Assembly (NCBI RefSeq): GCF_001456025.1
Contig: NZ_LMTZ01000151.1
Coordinates: forward strand, 127,005-191,004
Direction of reading: 5' to 3'
Origin: Mastigocoleus testarum BC008
GTDB lineage: Bacteria; Cyanobacteriota; Cyanobacteriia; Cyanobacteriales; Nostocaceae
Length of the DNA stretch: 64,000 bases
The position numbers were made by a program, and so were the translations under genes. How positions within the stretch are numbered: the first letter of the stretch is position 1; every line of letters begins with the position of its first letter. The notes beneath the pieces were generated by a model. It ran no database searches. It was not told where the DNA came from and was given only the letters and a program-made list of their open reading frames with translations. Shown here one piece after another: positions 1-9,461 of this stretch.

Positions 1-957
1 CTTGAGGACTAGCATGATTTGAGCCATCATTACCAAGCAAATAAATGCTACTAATCCAATAATTCTATTACTGCTTTGCAATACAATTTCTGCATCCATT
101 TGACCAAATCCGCCCATATTGGGGTCGTTGGTTAACGGCTCACCTGCAGCAACTTCTTGACCTTCAGAAACAATCAATTCTGGGCCAGCAGGAATCGTAT
201 CAAATACAACTTCTCCAGATTTTGTCTGGATATCTACTGTATATTTAACACTGCCGTATTCATCTTCTTCTTTAGCAATCTTACTAATGGTGCCAGCAGC
301 AGAAGCGGTGTAAACGGTGTTATTGCTTTTCTCTCCGGTAGGGTAAACCTGTCCGCGTCCGCGATTACCACCTACGTGAACTGAATACTTACCAAATTGA
401 ATGTTTTTATCTGTAGCGGGATTGGGAGAAAGAACAGGGAAAACAATTTCCTGATATTGTTCGCCTGGTAAAGGTCCGACAATAACAACGTTTTGCTTTT
501 CTTCGCTGTAAGGCTGATAATACAATCCCTCAATCTCTTCCTTCATTTTCTCCGGAATACGATCCTCGGGAGCGATTTTAAAGCCTTCTGGCAGCATTAA
601 CACAGCACCAACGTTCAAACCAACTTTTGAACCATCGGCACCTACTTGCTGAATGCCATTGTCATAGGGAACTTTTACTACTGCTTTAAATACACTATCA
701 GGTAGTACTGCTTGAGGTACTTCAACTTGTGTGGGTTTTTGTGCTAAGTGACAGTTAGCGCAAACAATTCTTCCAGTAGGTTCCCGGGGAGTTTCTGGAT
801 AAGTTTGTTGCGCCCAAAAAGGATAAGCAACGGCTGCTTGCGGTGATGCAAAATCGCTAGTGAAGAAAATTGCCACTGTAGCGATCGCAACTAATAATGT
901 TTTAGCGAACCAAGACGCGCTGCGAGTTAATCTCGCGGTTTTACAGACGTTTCTCAT
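1..957 (-). CDS. petA: Apocytochrome f of cytochrome b6f (3' end cut off)
   Basis: Cytochrome f carries electrons from the Rieske protein to plastocyanin or cytochrome c6 on the lumenal side of the thylakoid b6f complex. The translation starts at the ATG ending at 957 with a signal peptide (MRNVCKTARLTRSASW, then a hydrophobic stretch), followed by the mature start YPFWAQQ, whose Tyr is the usual axial haem ligand. The covalent haem site VCANCH follows soon after. The C-terminal membrane anchor (NRIIGLVAFICLVMMAQIML) is present, and the frame is still open at base 1 after MLVLK. About 15 residues of the normal C-terminus lie outside the window. It sits 112 bp downstream of petC on the same strand, the usual cyanobacterial petCA operon. 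Confidence 0.97.
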   Translation of the reverse strand, partial: MRNVCKTARLTRSASWFAKTLLVAIATVAIFFTSDFASPQAAVAYPFWAQQTYPETPREPTGRIVCANCHLAQKPTQVEVPQAVLPDSVFKAVVKVPYDNGIQQVGADGSKVGLNVGAVLMLPEGFKIAPEDRIPEKMKEEIEGLYYQPYSEEKQNVVIVGPLPGEQYQEIVFPVLSPNPATDKNIQFGKYSVHVGGNRGRGQVYPTGEKSNNTVYTASAAGTISKIAKEEDEYGSVKYTVDIQTKSGEVVFDTIPAGPELIVSEGQEVAAGEPLTNDPNMGGFGQMDAEIVLQSSNRIIGLVAFICLVMMAQIMLVLK

Positions 958-1069
958 CTCTATAAGGACAATGTTTCTCTATTTCCGATCGAGTTCAAAC
1001 AATAAATACTTTGGTTTTCAGACTTAGAGTTTAGCTCCAAGTAGAAACCTAATTTCCGATCCCCCATTC

Positions 1070-1609
1070 TTAAGCCCACCAAGGCTCTTCACCAGTACGG
1101 AAATCGGTTTCCGTCCAAGGACTTAAAACGATACTTTCGTCTTCAACTTTGGCATGGGCGAGTGCCAAAGAACGAGGTGCTGGACCTCTAACTACTTTAC
1201 CTGTCGCATCGTACTGGGAACCGTGACAAGGACACTTGAATTTGTTCTCAGCAACATTCCAGGGTACAACACAACCTAAGTGAGTGCAAATAGCATTGAT
1301 ACCATAATCGGTAATTGCTTCTTTGCTTTCTACCACAATATAAGTTGGATCTCCTTTAAGTCCCTGAACTAAAGTGCGATCGCCCACATTATGGCTTTCC
1401 AGAAACTCGCTGATTTTAATGTTATCTCCCAGCGCGTCTTTAGCGGTTGTTCCACCACCACCACCACCGGTAGCCGGAGGAATAAAGTACTTAACAACAG
1501 GATACAATGCTCCTAGAGCTACCCCTGTGACAGTACCAAAGGTGAGAAGATTCATGAACTGACGACGCCCCATATCGGGCACATCTACTGATTCCGAAAA
1601 TTGAGCCAT
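1070..1609 (-). CDS. petC: Cytochrome b6f Rieske iron-sulfur subunit
   Basis: This is the 2Fe-2S protein that oxidises plastoquinol in the b6f complex and passes the electron to cytochrome f. The 179 residues match the family length. A twin-Arg-like MGRRQFMN leads into one membrane helix (about residues 18-42). A six-Gly hinge (about 48-53) lets the head domain move. The cluster-binding boxes are CTHLGC (about 108-113) and CPCHGS (about 126-131), with both Cys and both His present. The C-terminus ends EEPWWA. The start ATG gives the expected short stromal N-terminus. petA lies downstream on the same strand and is probably co-transcribed; the region from 1610 to 1837 is shared with a divergent gene and should hold the promoter. 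Confidence 0.97.
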   Translation of the reverse strand: MAQFSESVDVPDMGRRQFMNLLTFGTVTGVALGALYPVVKYFIPPATGGGGGGTTAKDALGDNIKISEFLESHNVGDRTLVQGLKGDPTYIVVESKEAITDYGINAICTHLGCVVPWNVAENKFKCPCHGSQYDATGKVVRGPAPRSLALAHAKVEDESIVLSPWTETDFRTGEEPWWA

Positions 1610-1837
1610 AACCTACACGTTCAATCTGTATTTTGTTAACAATTATGACTTGAGTTCTAAATTATTGAGAAACTCTTGTCTAAGCCGAGATAAACAACCC
1701 CTCAAATACACCAGAATTAACTTTTTCAAGATATTTCTAGCATTTTTGTTAGCATTACATTTCTTTATACTCTTATCATACTTGAGTTATGGAACTTAAC
1801 ATCATAACTAAAATTTAAAATATAATTGGGGGAAGTA

Positions 1838-2146
1838 ATGACAGGAAAGGAATTACGCGAGCTACTGATTGATAAATGGGGATACTCATACGATGTTCAG
1901 TTGCGGCGCACTCAGGGGAAAATATTTGTTCAGGTAATGTGGAAGTATCTCGAGCAGGCTTCTTTCCCTTTAAGCGAATCTGAATACGAAGAGCACTTAG
2001 ATAGTGTAGCTGATTATTTAAATAGTTTAGGCAGTAGCATTCAGGTCCAGAATTTTATTCAAGAAACACGAGAACGTCCTCGATTAGGTAAAGCCGTTAG
2101 TATACCACTCGATTTAGGCGAGCGTGCTGCTGAATGGTTTTTGTGA
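1838..2146 (+). CDS. DUF3067 family protein
   Basis: A short soluble protein of 102 residues with the DUF3067 pattern (TGKELRELLIDKWGYSYDVQ, then IFVQVMWKYLEQASFPLSE and LGSSIQVQNFI). The family is found mainly in cyanobacteria and plastids. Its role is unclear. I place the start at the ATG at 1838 because GGGGGAAG lies just upstream as a ribosome binding site; the frame is open back to a TTG at 1826, which would only add four residues and would consume that site. It is divergent from petC, sharing the 1610-1837 spacer. The product ends RAAEWFL. I see no membrane segment or catalytic motif. Confidence 0.8.
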   Translation: MTGKELRELLIDKWGYSYDVQLRRTQGKIFVQVMWKYLEQASFPLSESEYEEHLDSVADYLNSLGSSIQVQNFIQETRERPRLGKAVSIPLDLGERAAEWFL

Positions 2147-2159
2147 AGAATAATATGGG

Positions 2160-2575
2160 CACTCACATCAATGAGTAATGAGTAATGTTAGCACCTGGCG
2201 CAAGCGTACCGTAAGGTATTGCGGGGCGCGTAGAAGCGCGTAAGCGTACCGGATCCGTAGGTAGCGCAGCTAGAGGCTATGACTAACGTCACGTTCCGAG
2301 CTGCCGTCGCCGCAGGCTCTAGGTATTGCGCACAGTAATGAGTAATGAGAGTATCTTCCTATTATTTTGATGACGCTTGGTAACTGAACACTTTATTGAT
2401 TTAAATTATTAATATCTCAAATTTTCCTCAGTAATTAATTGATAAGCCTATAGCATATTCTGACCAGTTAAAAGGCGACACTTTTAGATGCGTAGTTCTC
2501 AGTGCTAGTCGCTAACATCACTCATTACTCCTTACTTATTACTTGTTACTTATTACTTATTACTCATTACTTCCC
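2160..2575. repeat. Mosaic GC-rich repeats with flanking heptamers
   Basis: The gap between the DUF3067 gene and purN carries GAGTAATGAGTAATG-type short tandem repeats on both sides of a GC-rich block (about 2190-2335) containing GGATCCGTAGGTAGCGCAGC, GCCGTCGCCGCAGGCTCTAG and several TAAGCGTACCG units. The same words recur at 30.7, 39.4, 49.7 and 51.7 kb. The base composition is sharply different from the AT-rich surroundings. The right end (about 2520-2575) is a run of CTTATTACTTATTACT units. No gene is visible. Confidence 0.8.
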
Positions 2576-3204
2576 AAACTAGCCGCTAAAGCGATCGCCT
2601 GCGGTAAAATTCTGTGTTCTTCGAACTGAATTCTGGTATGAAGTGTTTCCGAAGTATCCCCGGATAATATGGGGACTGCAGCTTGCATCAAAATTGGTCC
2701 GCTGTCCATCTCTAATGCGACCAAATGAACAGTGCAGCCGGTAATTGTCACCCCTGAATTCAGAGCTTGTTCGACAGCTTTAAGACCCTTAAAACTTGGT
2801 AGTAAACTGGGATGGACGTTAATTATTTGGTTGGGAAAAGCCTCAATTAATACCGGCGTAACTAACCGCATCCAACCAGCCATGATTACCCACTCTACAT
2901 CCCATTGGCGTAGTTGTTGCACGATTTTAGTGTCAAAATCTTCGCGGTTTTTATAGTTGCGATGATTTATTAACACCGTAGGTACAGAGCATTTTTCTGC
3001 CCTTGTTGCAACATAAGCTCCCGGATTGTTGTAGATCAAAACCTGGATTTGGGCATTTATTTGCTGATTCTGTATTGCTTGGCTAACTGCCTCAAAATTG
3101 CTACCGTTACCAGATGCCATAATTCCTAATTTTAAAGTTTGACCAGAAGTGGGCAAATTAATATTAGGAGATATTAAGCTGGGGGTAATCGATTGGATGC
3201 TCAT
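2560..3204 (-). CDS. purN: Phosphoribosylglycinamide formyltransferase (GART)
   Basis: Transfers a formyl group from 10-formyl-tetrahydrofolate to glycinamide ribonucleotide, the third step of de novo purine synthesis, in the cytoplasm. The 214 residues contain the phosphate-binding start LGIMASGNGSNFEAV, the catalytic Asn and His in INVHPSLLPSFKG, and the catalytic Asp in HLVALEMDSGPI, so the active site looks complete. An N-terminal extension of about 25 residues rich in Ser/Pro precedes the Rossmann fold; an internal start at LGIMASG would also be possible but lacks a good site. The stop codon lies inside a field of short repeats. The neighbours are unrelated, so it is probably transcribed alone. 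Confidence 0.95.
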   Translation of the reverse strand: MSIQSITPSLISPNINLPTSGQTLKLGIMASGNGSNFEAVSQAIQNQQINAQIQVLIYNNPGAYVATRAEKCSVPTVLINHRNYKNREDFDTKIVQQLRQWDVEWVIMAGWMRLVTPVLIEAFPNQIINVHPSLLPSFKGLKAVEQALNSGVTITGCTVHLVALEMDSGPILMQAAVPILSGDTSETLHTRIQFEEHRILPQAIALAASLGSNE

Positions 3205-3329
3205 TTAATTTCAGTTTCTGTCTAGAATCGAAGCAAGGAAAAAATAATACGAAATATTCAATAAATACAATAAATTGAGATCATTCTTGACCTTGCTTGG
3301 TTGGAGATGTTTCTCAGTTTTTGCTCAAA

Positions 3330-3989
3330 TTATTTTTTCGGTTTGTTATTACCTGAATTATTTTGGGGCTCATTAGTTGCAGGCTGATTTTGAGGTGCCG
3401 TAATGGTGTTATTGTTGGGGCGTCCGGGGTCAATTACTTTGGTATCCTTTGGTAAACTAGTAGACTTGGAAACTTTTTCGAACAGTGGTGTATTTTCAGG
3501 AAAAGTTTTTGGTCGAGATTTTCCAGGATTAGATTCATACAATTCTATTTTTAGTTTATCATCGTCCGTAAACTCAAAAATTGTCTGGACTGTTTTATTT
3601 TCAGGCAAGGTCACATCTAAATGCATTGGTTTCGGGTCGGAATTAATTTTATAGCCAGTTTCATAAACTAAAGGTTTTTGAGAAACTCCCGAAGACATTA
3701 CGATTAAAAGTTTACCTACCGGTGTAAAGATAAATTTTAAATTTCCTGATGTTGAAGGGGTTTGAAGATTTTTTGCTTCCCAAGTACCCAGTAATTTCTG
3801 GGTAATAGAATTATTAGCAGAATTTTGAGTTGTTTGTGGTTCTGTAGGTGATTTTATGGGGCGCGTTTGTGCAAGCGCTTGATTTGTAGATATTGTCAGC
3901 AAGCTGATTATTAAGCTATTAATCAGAGTTCGAACAGAGTTTTGTCTAATGCAGGTAAAAACTGTTTTATGCATTTGCCTAACTGCCAA
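3330..3989 (-). CDS. Secreted hypothetical protein with lipocalin-like core
   Basis: I do not recognise this as a named family. The 219 residues start with a signal-peptide-like region (about 1-40, ending NQALAQ), so export is likely. The core (about 65-175) has the pattern LLGTWEAKNL, GNLKFIFTPVGKLLIVM, TGYKINSDPKPMHLDV, FEFTDDDKLKIELYE, which resembles small lipocalin-like proteins that contain LxGTW and FxxDxxxL strands. The C-terminal 45 residues are low complexity, rich in Asn, Pro, Gln and Lys, ending SGNNKPKK. The gene is 125 bp downstream of the purN start on the same strand, but it reads towards purN. Function unknown. Confidence 0.6.
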   Translation of the reverse strand: MAVRQMHKTVFTCIRQNSVRTLINSLIISLLTISTNQALAQTRPIKSPTEPQTTQNSANNSITQKLLGTWEAKNLQTPSTSGNLKFIFTPVGKLLIVMSSGVSQKPLVYETGYKINSDPKPMHLDVTLPENKTVQTIFEFTDDDKLKIELYESNPGKSRPKTFPENTPLFEKVSKSTSLPKDTKVIDPGRPNNNTITAPQNQPATNEPQNNSGNNKPKK

Positions 3990-4385
3990 CTAATTAACTA
4001 GAATCTTAAACGATTCTCAAATGAGTTTATATACTCTTAATCGCTACAAAGGTTTTTGGACAGAATATAGAAAAATTTTTGAATTTATAAATTTGAATTT
4101 GTAAACTTGAAAAACTCGAAAGAATTCATTAAATCATTATAAAATTTATTACGAGTACTAGATTATTAATGGCCAACTGTTAGGGGAAACAAAACTCTTG
4201 TGGCTAGAGGCTTAGAACGCTTCAAAGGTATAAGTCAGCCTCTTGCTGAGCATCACTGCAGCTTCTGTTTTCAGGCTTGATGCTGATACTGTAACTCTAA
4301 TATGGGCAATAGCGCATTAAATAATCATTTAATCAACAGTAAAATAGCTCTGCAACTATATCAAAGTAACTGCAGGCTGGGATAA
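3990..4385. other. Intergenic, divergent promoter region
   Basis: About 400 bp of AT-rich DNA between two divergently transcribed genes. It contains TGGCTAGAGGC and some short direct repeats of AATTTGAATTTG, but I see no RNA gene, no coding frame worth calling and no clear operator. Confidence 0.5.
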
Positions 4386-5270
4386 ATGACTCCACCAAGC
4401 TTTTCCGAAAAAAAACTCTTAGATAACGATGCAGTAGCCGCATGGGTTTTTCTTGCACCAGCATTAGTAATTCTTAGTATTTTTGTGCTGTTTCCCATTT
4501 TTTACTTGCTATACCTTAGTTTTACTGGCGGTAGTTTTACTTCTACTGGCACCTACTGGGTAGGTTTAAAAAATTATAGGCGTTTATTTTTAAGTCCTGA
4601 TTTTTGGCAAGTTATCGGCAATACAATTTATTTTACCCTTGCTACAGTTATGCCCAGTTTAATTATTCCTTTGGGGTTAGCTGTGTTGTTGAATAGGTCT
4701 TTATTGGGGCGTGGACTGCTACGAAGTGCTTATTTCTTACCTTCTATTGTTTCTTTAGTTGCTGCGGGATTGGGTTTTCGGTGGTTATTTCAAACGGATG
4801 GTCCGGTTAATTCGCTTTTAGAAGCATTAGGTTTAGGAACAATTCCTTGGTTAGGTAGTACCCTTTGGGCAATGCCAGTACTGATAATCTTGAGCATTTG
4901 GAAACAACTTGGTTTTAACATGGTTGTTTTTTTGGCTGGTCTGCAAACAATTCCCCCTAGCCGTTATGAAGCCGCTCAACTTGATGGAGCAAATAATTGG
5001 CAACAATTTTGGTATATTACTTTGCCTGGATTACAACCTACTCTGATATTTGCAATTGTCACAACTGCAATCTTCACTTTACGCAGTTTTGAGCAAGTTT
5101 ATGTCATTACTGGTGGTGGTCCTTTAAATTCTACGAACTTACTAGTTTATTACATTTATGAGGAAGCTTTTGGCTTGTTTGATTTTGGCTATGCTGCTGC
5201 CGCTGCCACAGTTTTATTAGGAGTAACTCTTATTCTTGTATACCTACAATTGAGAACTTGGAGTGATTAA
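4386..5270 (+). CDS. Sugar ABC transporter permease, MalF/UgpA type
   Basis: An inner-membrane permease subunit of a carbohydrate-type ABC importer. The 294 residues give six predicted membrane helices: AWVFLAPALVILSIFVLFPI near the N-terminus, then a conserved core. The EAA loop that docks the ATPase is clear (YEAAQLDGANNWQQFWYITL, about residues 197-216), and the region ends VYVITGGGPLNSTNLLVYYIYEEAF, as in UgpA/LacF/MalF proteins. It has no substrate-binding protein, partner permease or ATPase within the window, so the transporter is incomplete here and the substrate cannot be named. In cyanobacteria such permeases are often encoded away from their partners. Confidence 0.88.
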   Translation: MTPPSFSEKKLLDNDAVAAWVFLAPALVILSIFVLFPIFYLLYLSFTGGSFTSTGTYWVGLKNYRRLFLSPDFWQVIGNTIYFTLATVMPSLIIPLGLAVLLNRSLLGRGLLRSAYFLPSIVSLVAAGLGFRWLFQTDGPVNSLLEALGLGTIPWLGSTLWAMPVLIILSIWKQLGFNMVVFLAGLQTIPPSRYEAAQLDGANNWQQFWYITLPGLQPTLIFAIVTTAIFTLRSFEQVYVITGGGPLNSTNLLVYYIYEEAFGLFDFGYAAAAATVLLGVTLILVYLQLRTWSD

Positions 5271-5794
5271 ATAATAAATGATTGAAAATTCACTTAATAT
5301 TGCTAATTCTGTTACTTAATACTAACTGATTATATGTTAGGCTATCCTGACACAATTAGTATATTAATCCATAGGCAAAAAATCACAATTTAAGACTATT
5401 TATATCCCCAATATTAATTTAGTGCTGTTAACTATATTTTCATCAAAATTTTTATCGAAAATATATATTATCAATAGCTTATAAATTTTGTTTATAAGCT
5501 ATGGAGATATTCATGGATTAAAATGTCACGTTAATTCAGAGATTGATGACAATAAAATAGAAGTTTTATGTTTTTCTCACCTGAATATAATTATCAAAAA
5601 ATTATGACTTTAATCAAGATGTTTTGACATGCTTTATTAATTACATAGTGTGTTCTTGCTGTGTAAATAAAAATTCACTGATTTTTGATTTTTTTTTGAA
5701 ATTTTATCGTTTTTTTTTACCTCTAAGGTGTACTCTCAATATACGGTAATTGATAAAAAATATCTTAAAGCATGGATATCTAGAGGCAAGCATC
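5271..5794. other. Intergenic, very AT-rich
   Basis: About 520 bp with no convincing gene. It holds poly-T tracts (5690-5720) and the imperfect palindrome AATAGCTTATAAATTTTG / TTTATAAGCTATGG around 5471-5504, which could act as a terminator for the permease gene or as a hairpin in an untranslated leader. Otherwise I see nothing. Confidence 0.45.
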
Positions 5795-6484
5795 ATGAAT
5801 AACTATGCACAGAAACAGAATTTTTTTCTTAGTCAGATTACAGATAAATCGAATGATAAAAGGGATTTTAGCGGATACGACTTAAGTGGAATCGATCTTA
5901 GGGGGGTAGATTTAAGTGGAATTAATTTGATGGATGCTGATTTGCAAGGTGCAAACCTAGCTCAAGCGAATTTAGCTGGTGCAAATCTTGATCGTGCAAA
6001 TTTGATGCATGCTTCTTTAAGGGAAGTTAACTTATCTGAAACCTTTTTGTGCTACGCAAATTTAGTTGGTACGGATTTAGCATACGCGAACTTGTGTAAT
6101 GCTGTGTTAAAGGGTGCCAAATTAAATCAAAGTAATTTATGGGGTGCTTCTTTATGTAACGTAGATTTAAGTGAAGCAGACCTGAGAGATGCAAGATTAA
6201 TTGAAGCTTCTCTAATCGAAGCCAAGTTGATCGATTCTAATTTAAGTAATGCAAAATTGTGTGGTGCAATTCTTATGGAAGCAAACTTAAACCAAGCAAA
6301 TTTAACTGGTGCAGATTTGACTTGGGCTAACTTAATGGAAGCTAATTTAATTGAAGCTGACGTGACGGAGGCAAATTTAGCTAACGCAAAATTATTAGGT
6401 ACTATTATGCCTGATGGAATCATTGATTATAGAGCTTTTTATGCCAGTGAAATCAATCACCCTTGCGTTAATACTAGTCAATAA
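5795..6484 (+). CDS. Pentapeptide-repeat protein
   Basis: The 229 residues are mostly tandem A(D/N)LxX pentapeptides, running from DFSGYDLSGIDLRG to about residue 205 (ANLANAKLLGTIMPDG). Such repeats fold as a right-handed four-sided beta helix. There is no signal peptide, membrane segment or fused domain, so the protein is likely cytoplasmic; its molecular role is not predictable. I chose ATG 5795, with GAGG ten bases upstream, over a TTG at 5750 that would add 15 residues. The antisense strand has a long open frame here only because of the repeat codon bias. It is not linked to another gene in an operon. Confidence 0.88.
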   Translation: MNNYAQKQNFFLSQITDKSNDKRDFSGYDLSGIDLRGVDLSGINLMDADLQGANLAQANLAGANLDRANLMHASLREVNLSETFLCYANLVGTDLAYANLCNAVLKGAKLNQSNLWGASLCNVDLSEADLRDARLIEASLIEAKLIDSNLSNAKLCGAILMEANLNQANLTGADLTWANLMEANLIEADVTEANLANAKLLGTIMPDGIIDYRAFYASEINHPCVNTSQ

Positions 6485-6575
6485 TTTATCGATTGACACT
6501 TGCAAATAATAAATTACTGCAATTCACTCACAAATACTCATCGTTCGATACTTGTAAACTTACACATCTGTGAAT

Positions 6576-6678
6576 TTATATAGCAATCTTAAGTAATTGA
6601 TGGAAATGAATTTGGTAGTCATATCTCGTTGGAGTTTCTACAAAATTTATTTACTTGAAAAATATGGTTGCTATATAA
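6576..6678. repeat. Candidate MITE with 11-bp inverted repeats
   Basis: A 103-bp stretch bounded by TTATATAGCAA (6576-6586) and its exact inverse TTGCTATATAA (6668-6678), lying between two convergent genes. Its interior has no coding frame. The compact size and perfect terminal inverted repeats fit a miniature inverted-repeat element or a long hairpin. I did not find a second copy in the window, so the mobile nature is inferred. Confidence 0.45.
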
Positions 6679-6903
6679 GGTTAAATCTGATCGCCTTTAG
6701 AACTTAATTTATTACTTTTCTTACTTAAATTTATTTAGTAAATAACGTATAGAGATAAATTTTAAATATTAATGAATGCTAAGGGCTAATTTATAGGCAT
6801 AAATATATTACAAAATCATATTACAAAACCCAACTGTAAATATAGTCAATTATATGTTTATATTTTCTTTTCTACTCTTTCAATTTCATCTGTTCTTTGA
6901 ATA

Positions 6904-7683
6904 TTAAAATTCTCGCTGGGAAAAAATTAAGATAGTAAGTGCTAAAATCATGATGCAGTAGAGTAAGCTATAACCTGCATCAAATAATAGTCCTTGAGGT
7001 TGAGGTAATGCATTTAAACCGTATAATACATCATCCTTGAAATCTAAACGTGATAAATCTGGAACAACTAAATACAAAGCCTGAGTTAATCGTTCTATAC
7101 TTAGGCTCCGACTTGTACGACCAAGCTCTAATATATCTTGGGAGATATTACCCATTAGATAGACAGCAAAGGTAAGTGCTGTAGCAAGTAATTGATTAGT
7201 AAATATACTCAAAGCTAAAGCTACAGCAGTAATTAAAGACAGTTGTAATAATAAAAAAACTACGAAAATAAAAATACTAGCGAGCGAATAATCAATATTC
7301 TCGTAGTGCAAAAAACTCAGAAAAATAGCTGTCATAACTGCAATTAGTACAGTAAGAACCACTATTAAACCCAAGTATTTACCAATCACAAATTCAGTAC
7401 GACTCACAGGTTTAGCAATTAGCATTAATATCGTACGTTTCTCTATTTCCTTGTTAACGATTCCAGTACCAACAAAAACAGCAACAATTAAACCTAGGAT
7501 GCTCATTGCTGCTAAACCAAAATCGGGAAACATTTTATGTTCTGTTGCTGCAGCTAATTCCGGTAATAAAGATGCAAGTGCCAGCAAAATTATCCCGTAA
7601 AAACCTATGATGTAGAAAATGCGCTCGCGTACTACTTCCTTAAATACGTTACTCGCTAATACAAAAATCCTGCCGGCACTCAT
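6904..7683 (-). CDS. fraE: ABC-2 type permease, FraE-like filament integrity protein
   Basis: A 259-residue integral membrane protein with about six hydrophobic segments, starting MSAGRIFVLASNVFKEVVRERIFYIIGFYG. The pattern KEIEKRTILMLIAKPVSRTEFVIGKYLG is typical of ABC-2 permeases. In Anabaena, FraE is a permease of this type encoded after fraC and fraD and needed to keep filaments intact and to mature heterocysts. The same gene order, strand and sizes here support that assignment. No ATPase partner gene is adjacent. A 640-bp gap separates it from fraD, unusually long if the three genes form one operon, so it may have its own promoter. Confidence 0.82.
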   Translation of the reverse strand: MSAGRIFVLASNVFKEVVRERIFYIIGFYGIILLALASLLPELAAATEHKMFPDFGLAAMSILGLIVAVFVGTGIVNKEIEKRTILMLIAKPVSRTEFVIGKYLGLIVVLTVLIAVMTAIFLSFLHYENIDYSLASIFIFVVFLLLQLSLITAVALALSIFTNQLLATALTFAVYLMGNISQDILELGRTSRSLSIERLTQALYLVVPDLSRLDFKDDVLYGLNALPQPQGLLFDAGYSLLYCIMILALTILIFSQREF

Positions 7684-8323
7684 AAAAATACACTATTTGG
7701 TAATTGTAGGTTCGATGGTTTTAGATTTACTGGTTGCAGGTCAAATATCCAATATAACTTGCATAGAATATGTTGCAAAATTGTTTTTGGGAAATATAAA
7801 ACTACTAAAAATAAATTAGATAATAATATTTGATAATGCAATATTGTAAATTAAACTATAATCTTCAAAGAGATAATATAGATTCAACAGAGAAATCATA
7901 TTATCTATCAATGAGTTAAAGCTAAGCTTTTTGGGCTTATTCCTTAAATTTTGCTTGCTCAGTCAATTTAAACAAAGCCAAATAAATCATTTATAGGTCG
8001 TAAATTTTACTGTATTTGCCGGCTAGTGTGAAAGTATTTACACTTGAAAATACTGGTGTGTGAATATGTCATACATTTTTCTTGTAGAGATATTAATTAT
8101 TAATATCCCTACAGGTTTTATGGAAGCTACGGGTTTTATGGAATAAAATTCCACCCGAAATTGATACAGAAGGTATTCATCCCACAATCCTAGCAAAATA
8201 AACCCGACCAAATACACCCGTGTATATTTAAAAGTCTCAGATGCAAATTATTACTTGGTGTATGAAATATTTCGCTACCAATCAAAGGAATAAATAGCTT
8301 TGAAAATCAGCTTTGAAAATCAA
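7684..8323. other. fraD-fraE spacer with a 31-base palindrome
   Basis: 640 bp of AT-rich DNA inside an otherwise compact gene set. At 8083-8113 lies a near-perfect palindrome (TGTAGAGATATTAAT, centre T, ATTAATATCCCTACA, one mismatched pair), followed by a short repeat of ACGGGTTTTATGGAA. No gene is visible. The palindrome could be a hairpin terminator or a relict mobile element that widened the gap. Confidence 0.5.
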
Positions 8324-9409
8324 TCAATTTTTCGCTGGGGGTTTTTTGGGAATGAATGAGACATTAGATTGACATTCAATCTCTGCCACATTAACTGTCG
8401 CATTCTCATCCGCATCATCTTTCAATTGCTTGGCAAATGGGGTAATTTCACAAGATTTCTGTAGATAGTACTTATCAGACATAAAACTTGGGGCATTCCA
8501 AATTGCAAGTAAGTCCAGTTTATATCCTGTCTTCGTGTTAGATACCCTAGGCTCAATAGACCAAAATCCTTTTTCCGGAGATAGTTTTAATACTTCTTGT
8601 TTTACTTGTTGGGCTAACCTTCCTATTGGTTTATCTTCCTTACCTTTATTCACGGAATCAAGCAGCCATCTTTCAACCTCTCCCCATGGTCGTTCGTTTA
8701 ATTGTTGTCTAACTTTAGGCGAAAGTTTATTCAGAAGCTCAGCGCCATTTTTTGGCAGAATGAACTGTATTTTTCTTTGTTCTCCATCTTGAATATTTAA
8801 TAATGGCGTTTCTCCTCTGTGGAGTATGAGTTTACTACCTCCAAAATTTTCTACTTCTGCTTTTACAGTTGGATATTTATCGAACCAATCATCGATAACG
8901 TAATAAAATTGTATCCAACAACTAATCATCATGCATACGCTGAGTAAAACAAGAATTTGCTGGCGGACAAGTAATTTAGGAAGTTGGCGTTTTACATCCG
9001 TACCACTACCTTCAAAAAATTCTGGAATTGCTGTAATTACTGCTGCAAGTGTGGGCCAAACCACTACAGATACTGGCTGAATGATGTCCGAATTCCCATT
9101 AAAAAATCGGGAAAATAGAAATACACTAACAAAAGCACTGGTTATTAATGCTCCAATGGGCATATTAGTTGCAGGTATTGTTACTGGTTTGTCTGTTGTA
9201 GACCAAGCCGTACCAGCGATTAAAAAGAACCAACCAAAATACTCTATTAAGTACCGTATTGTACCGATCGCAAAGTATGAAGTGATGAAAGAAAAAATAC
9301 TCAAATAAATTAATGTTTGCCAAGCGTAAGCTTTCTTGGGGACTAATAAATCAATAATTGGTTTGAAAAGTTCCTCAAAAAAACCAAATATACTTTTCAA
9401 TAAAATCAT
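8324..9409 (-). CDS. fraD: Filament integrity protein FraD
   Basis: The 361-residue product has about five membrane helices in the first 185 residues (WQTLIYLSIFSFITSYFAIG, GWFFLIAGTAW, GALITSAFVSVFLF, VVVWPTLAAVITAIP, ILVLLSVCMMISCWIQF) and a soluble C-terminal half (about 190-361). This is the architecture of FraD, which in Anabaena sits at septa, contributes to septal junctions and is required for filament integrity and cell-cell exchange. Anabaena FraD is of similar length. It lies 52 bp downstream of fraC on the same strand, so the two are likely co-transcribed. The assignment rests on architecture plus gene order rather than a catalytic motif. Confidence 0.82.
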   Translation of the reverse strand: MILLKSIFGFFEELFKPIIDLLVPKKAYAWQTLIYLSIFSFITSYFAIGTIRYLIEYFGWFFLIAGTAWSTTDKPVTIPATNMPIGALITSAFVSVFLFSRFFNGNSDIIQPVSVVVWPTLAAVITAIPEFFEGSGTDVKRQLPKLLVRQQILVLLSVCMMISCWIQFYYVIDDWFDKYPTVKAEVENFGGSKLILHRGETPLLNIQDGEQRKIQFILPKNGAELLNKLSPKVRQQLNERPWGEVERWLLDSVNKGKEDKPIGRLAQQVKQEVLKLSPEKGFWSIEPRVSNTKTGYKLDLLAIWNAPSFMSDKYYLQKSCEITPFAKQLKDDADENATVNVAEIECQSNVSFIPKKPPAKN

Positions 9410-9461
9410 ATTTTCCTCTGCTAACTTATTGCTTTCATAGATAAATTTTTAATAACTGTAA

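Noticed and set aside
6127..6423. Antisense frame across the pentapeptide gene
   Set aside because: Open only because of repeated codons in the sense gene; no start site or family.
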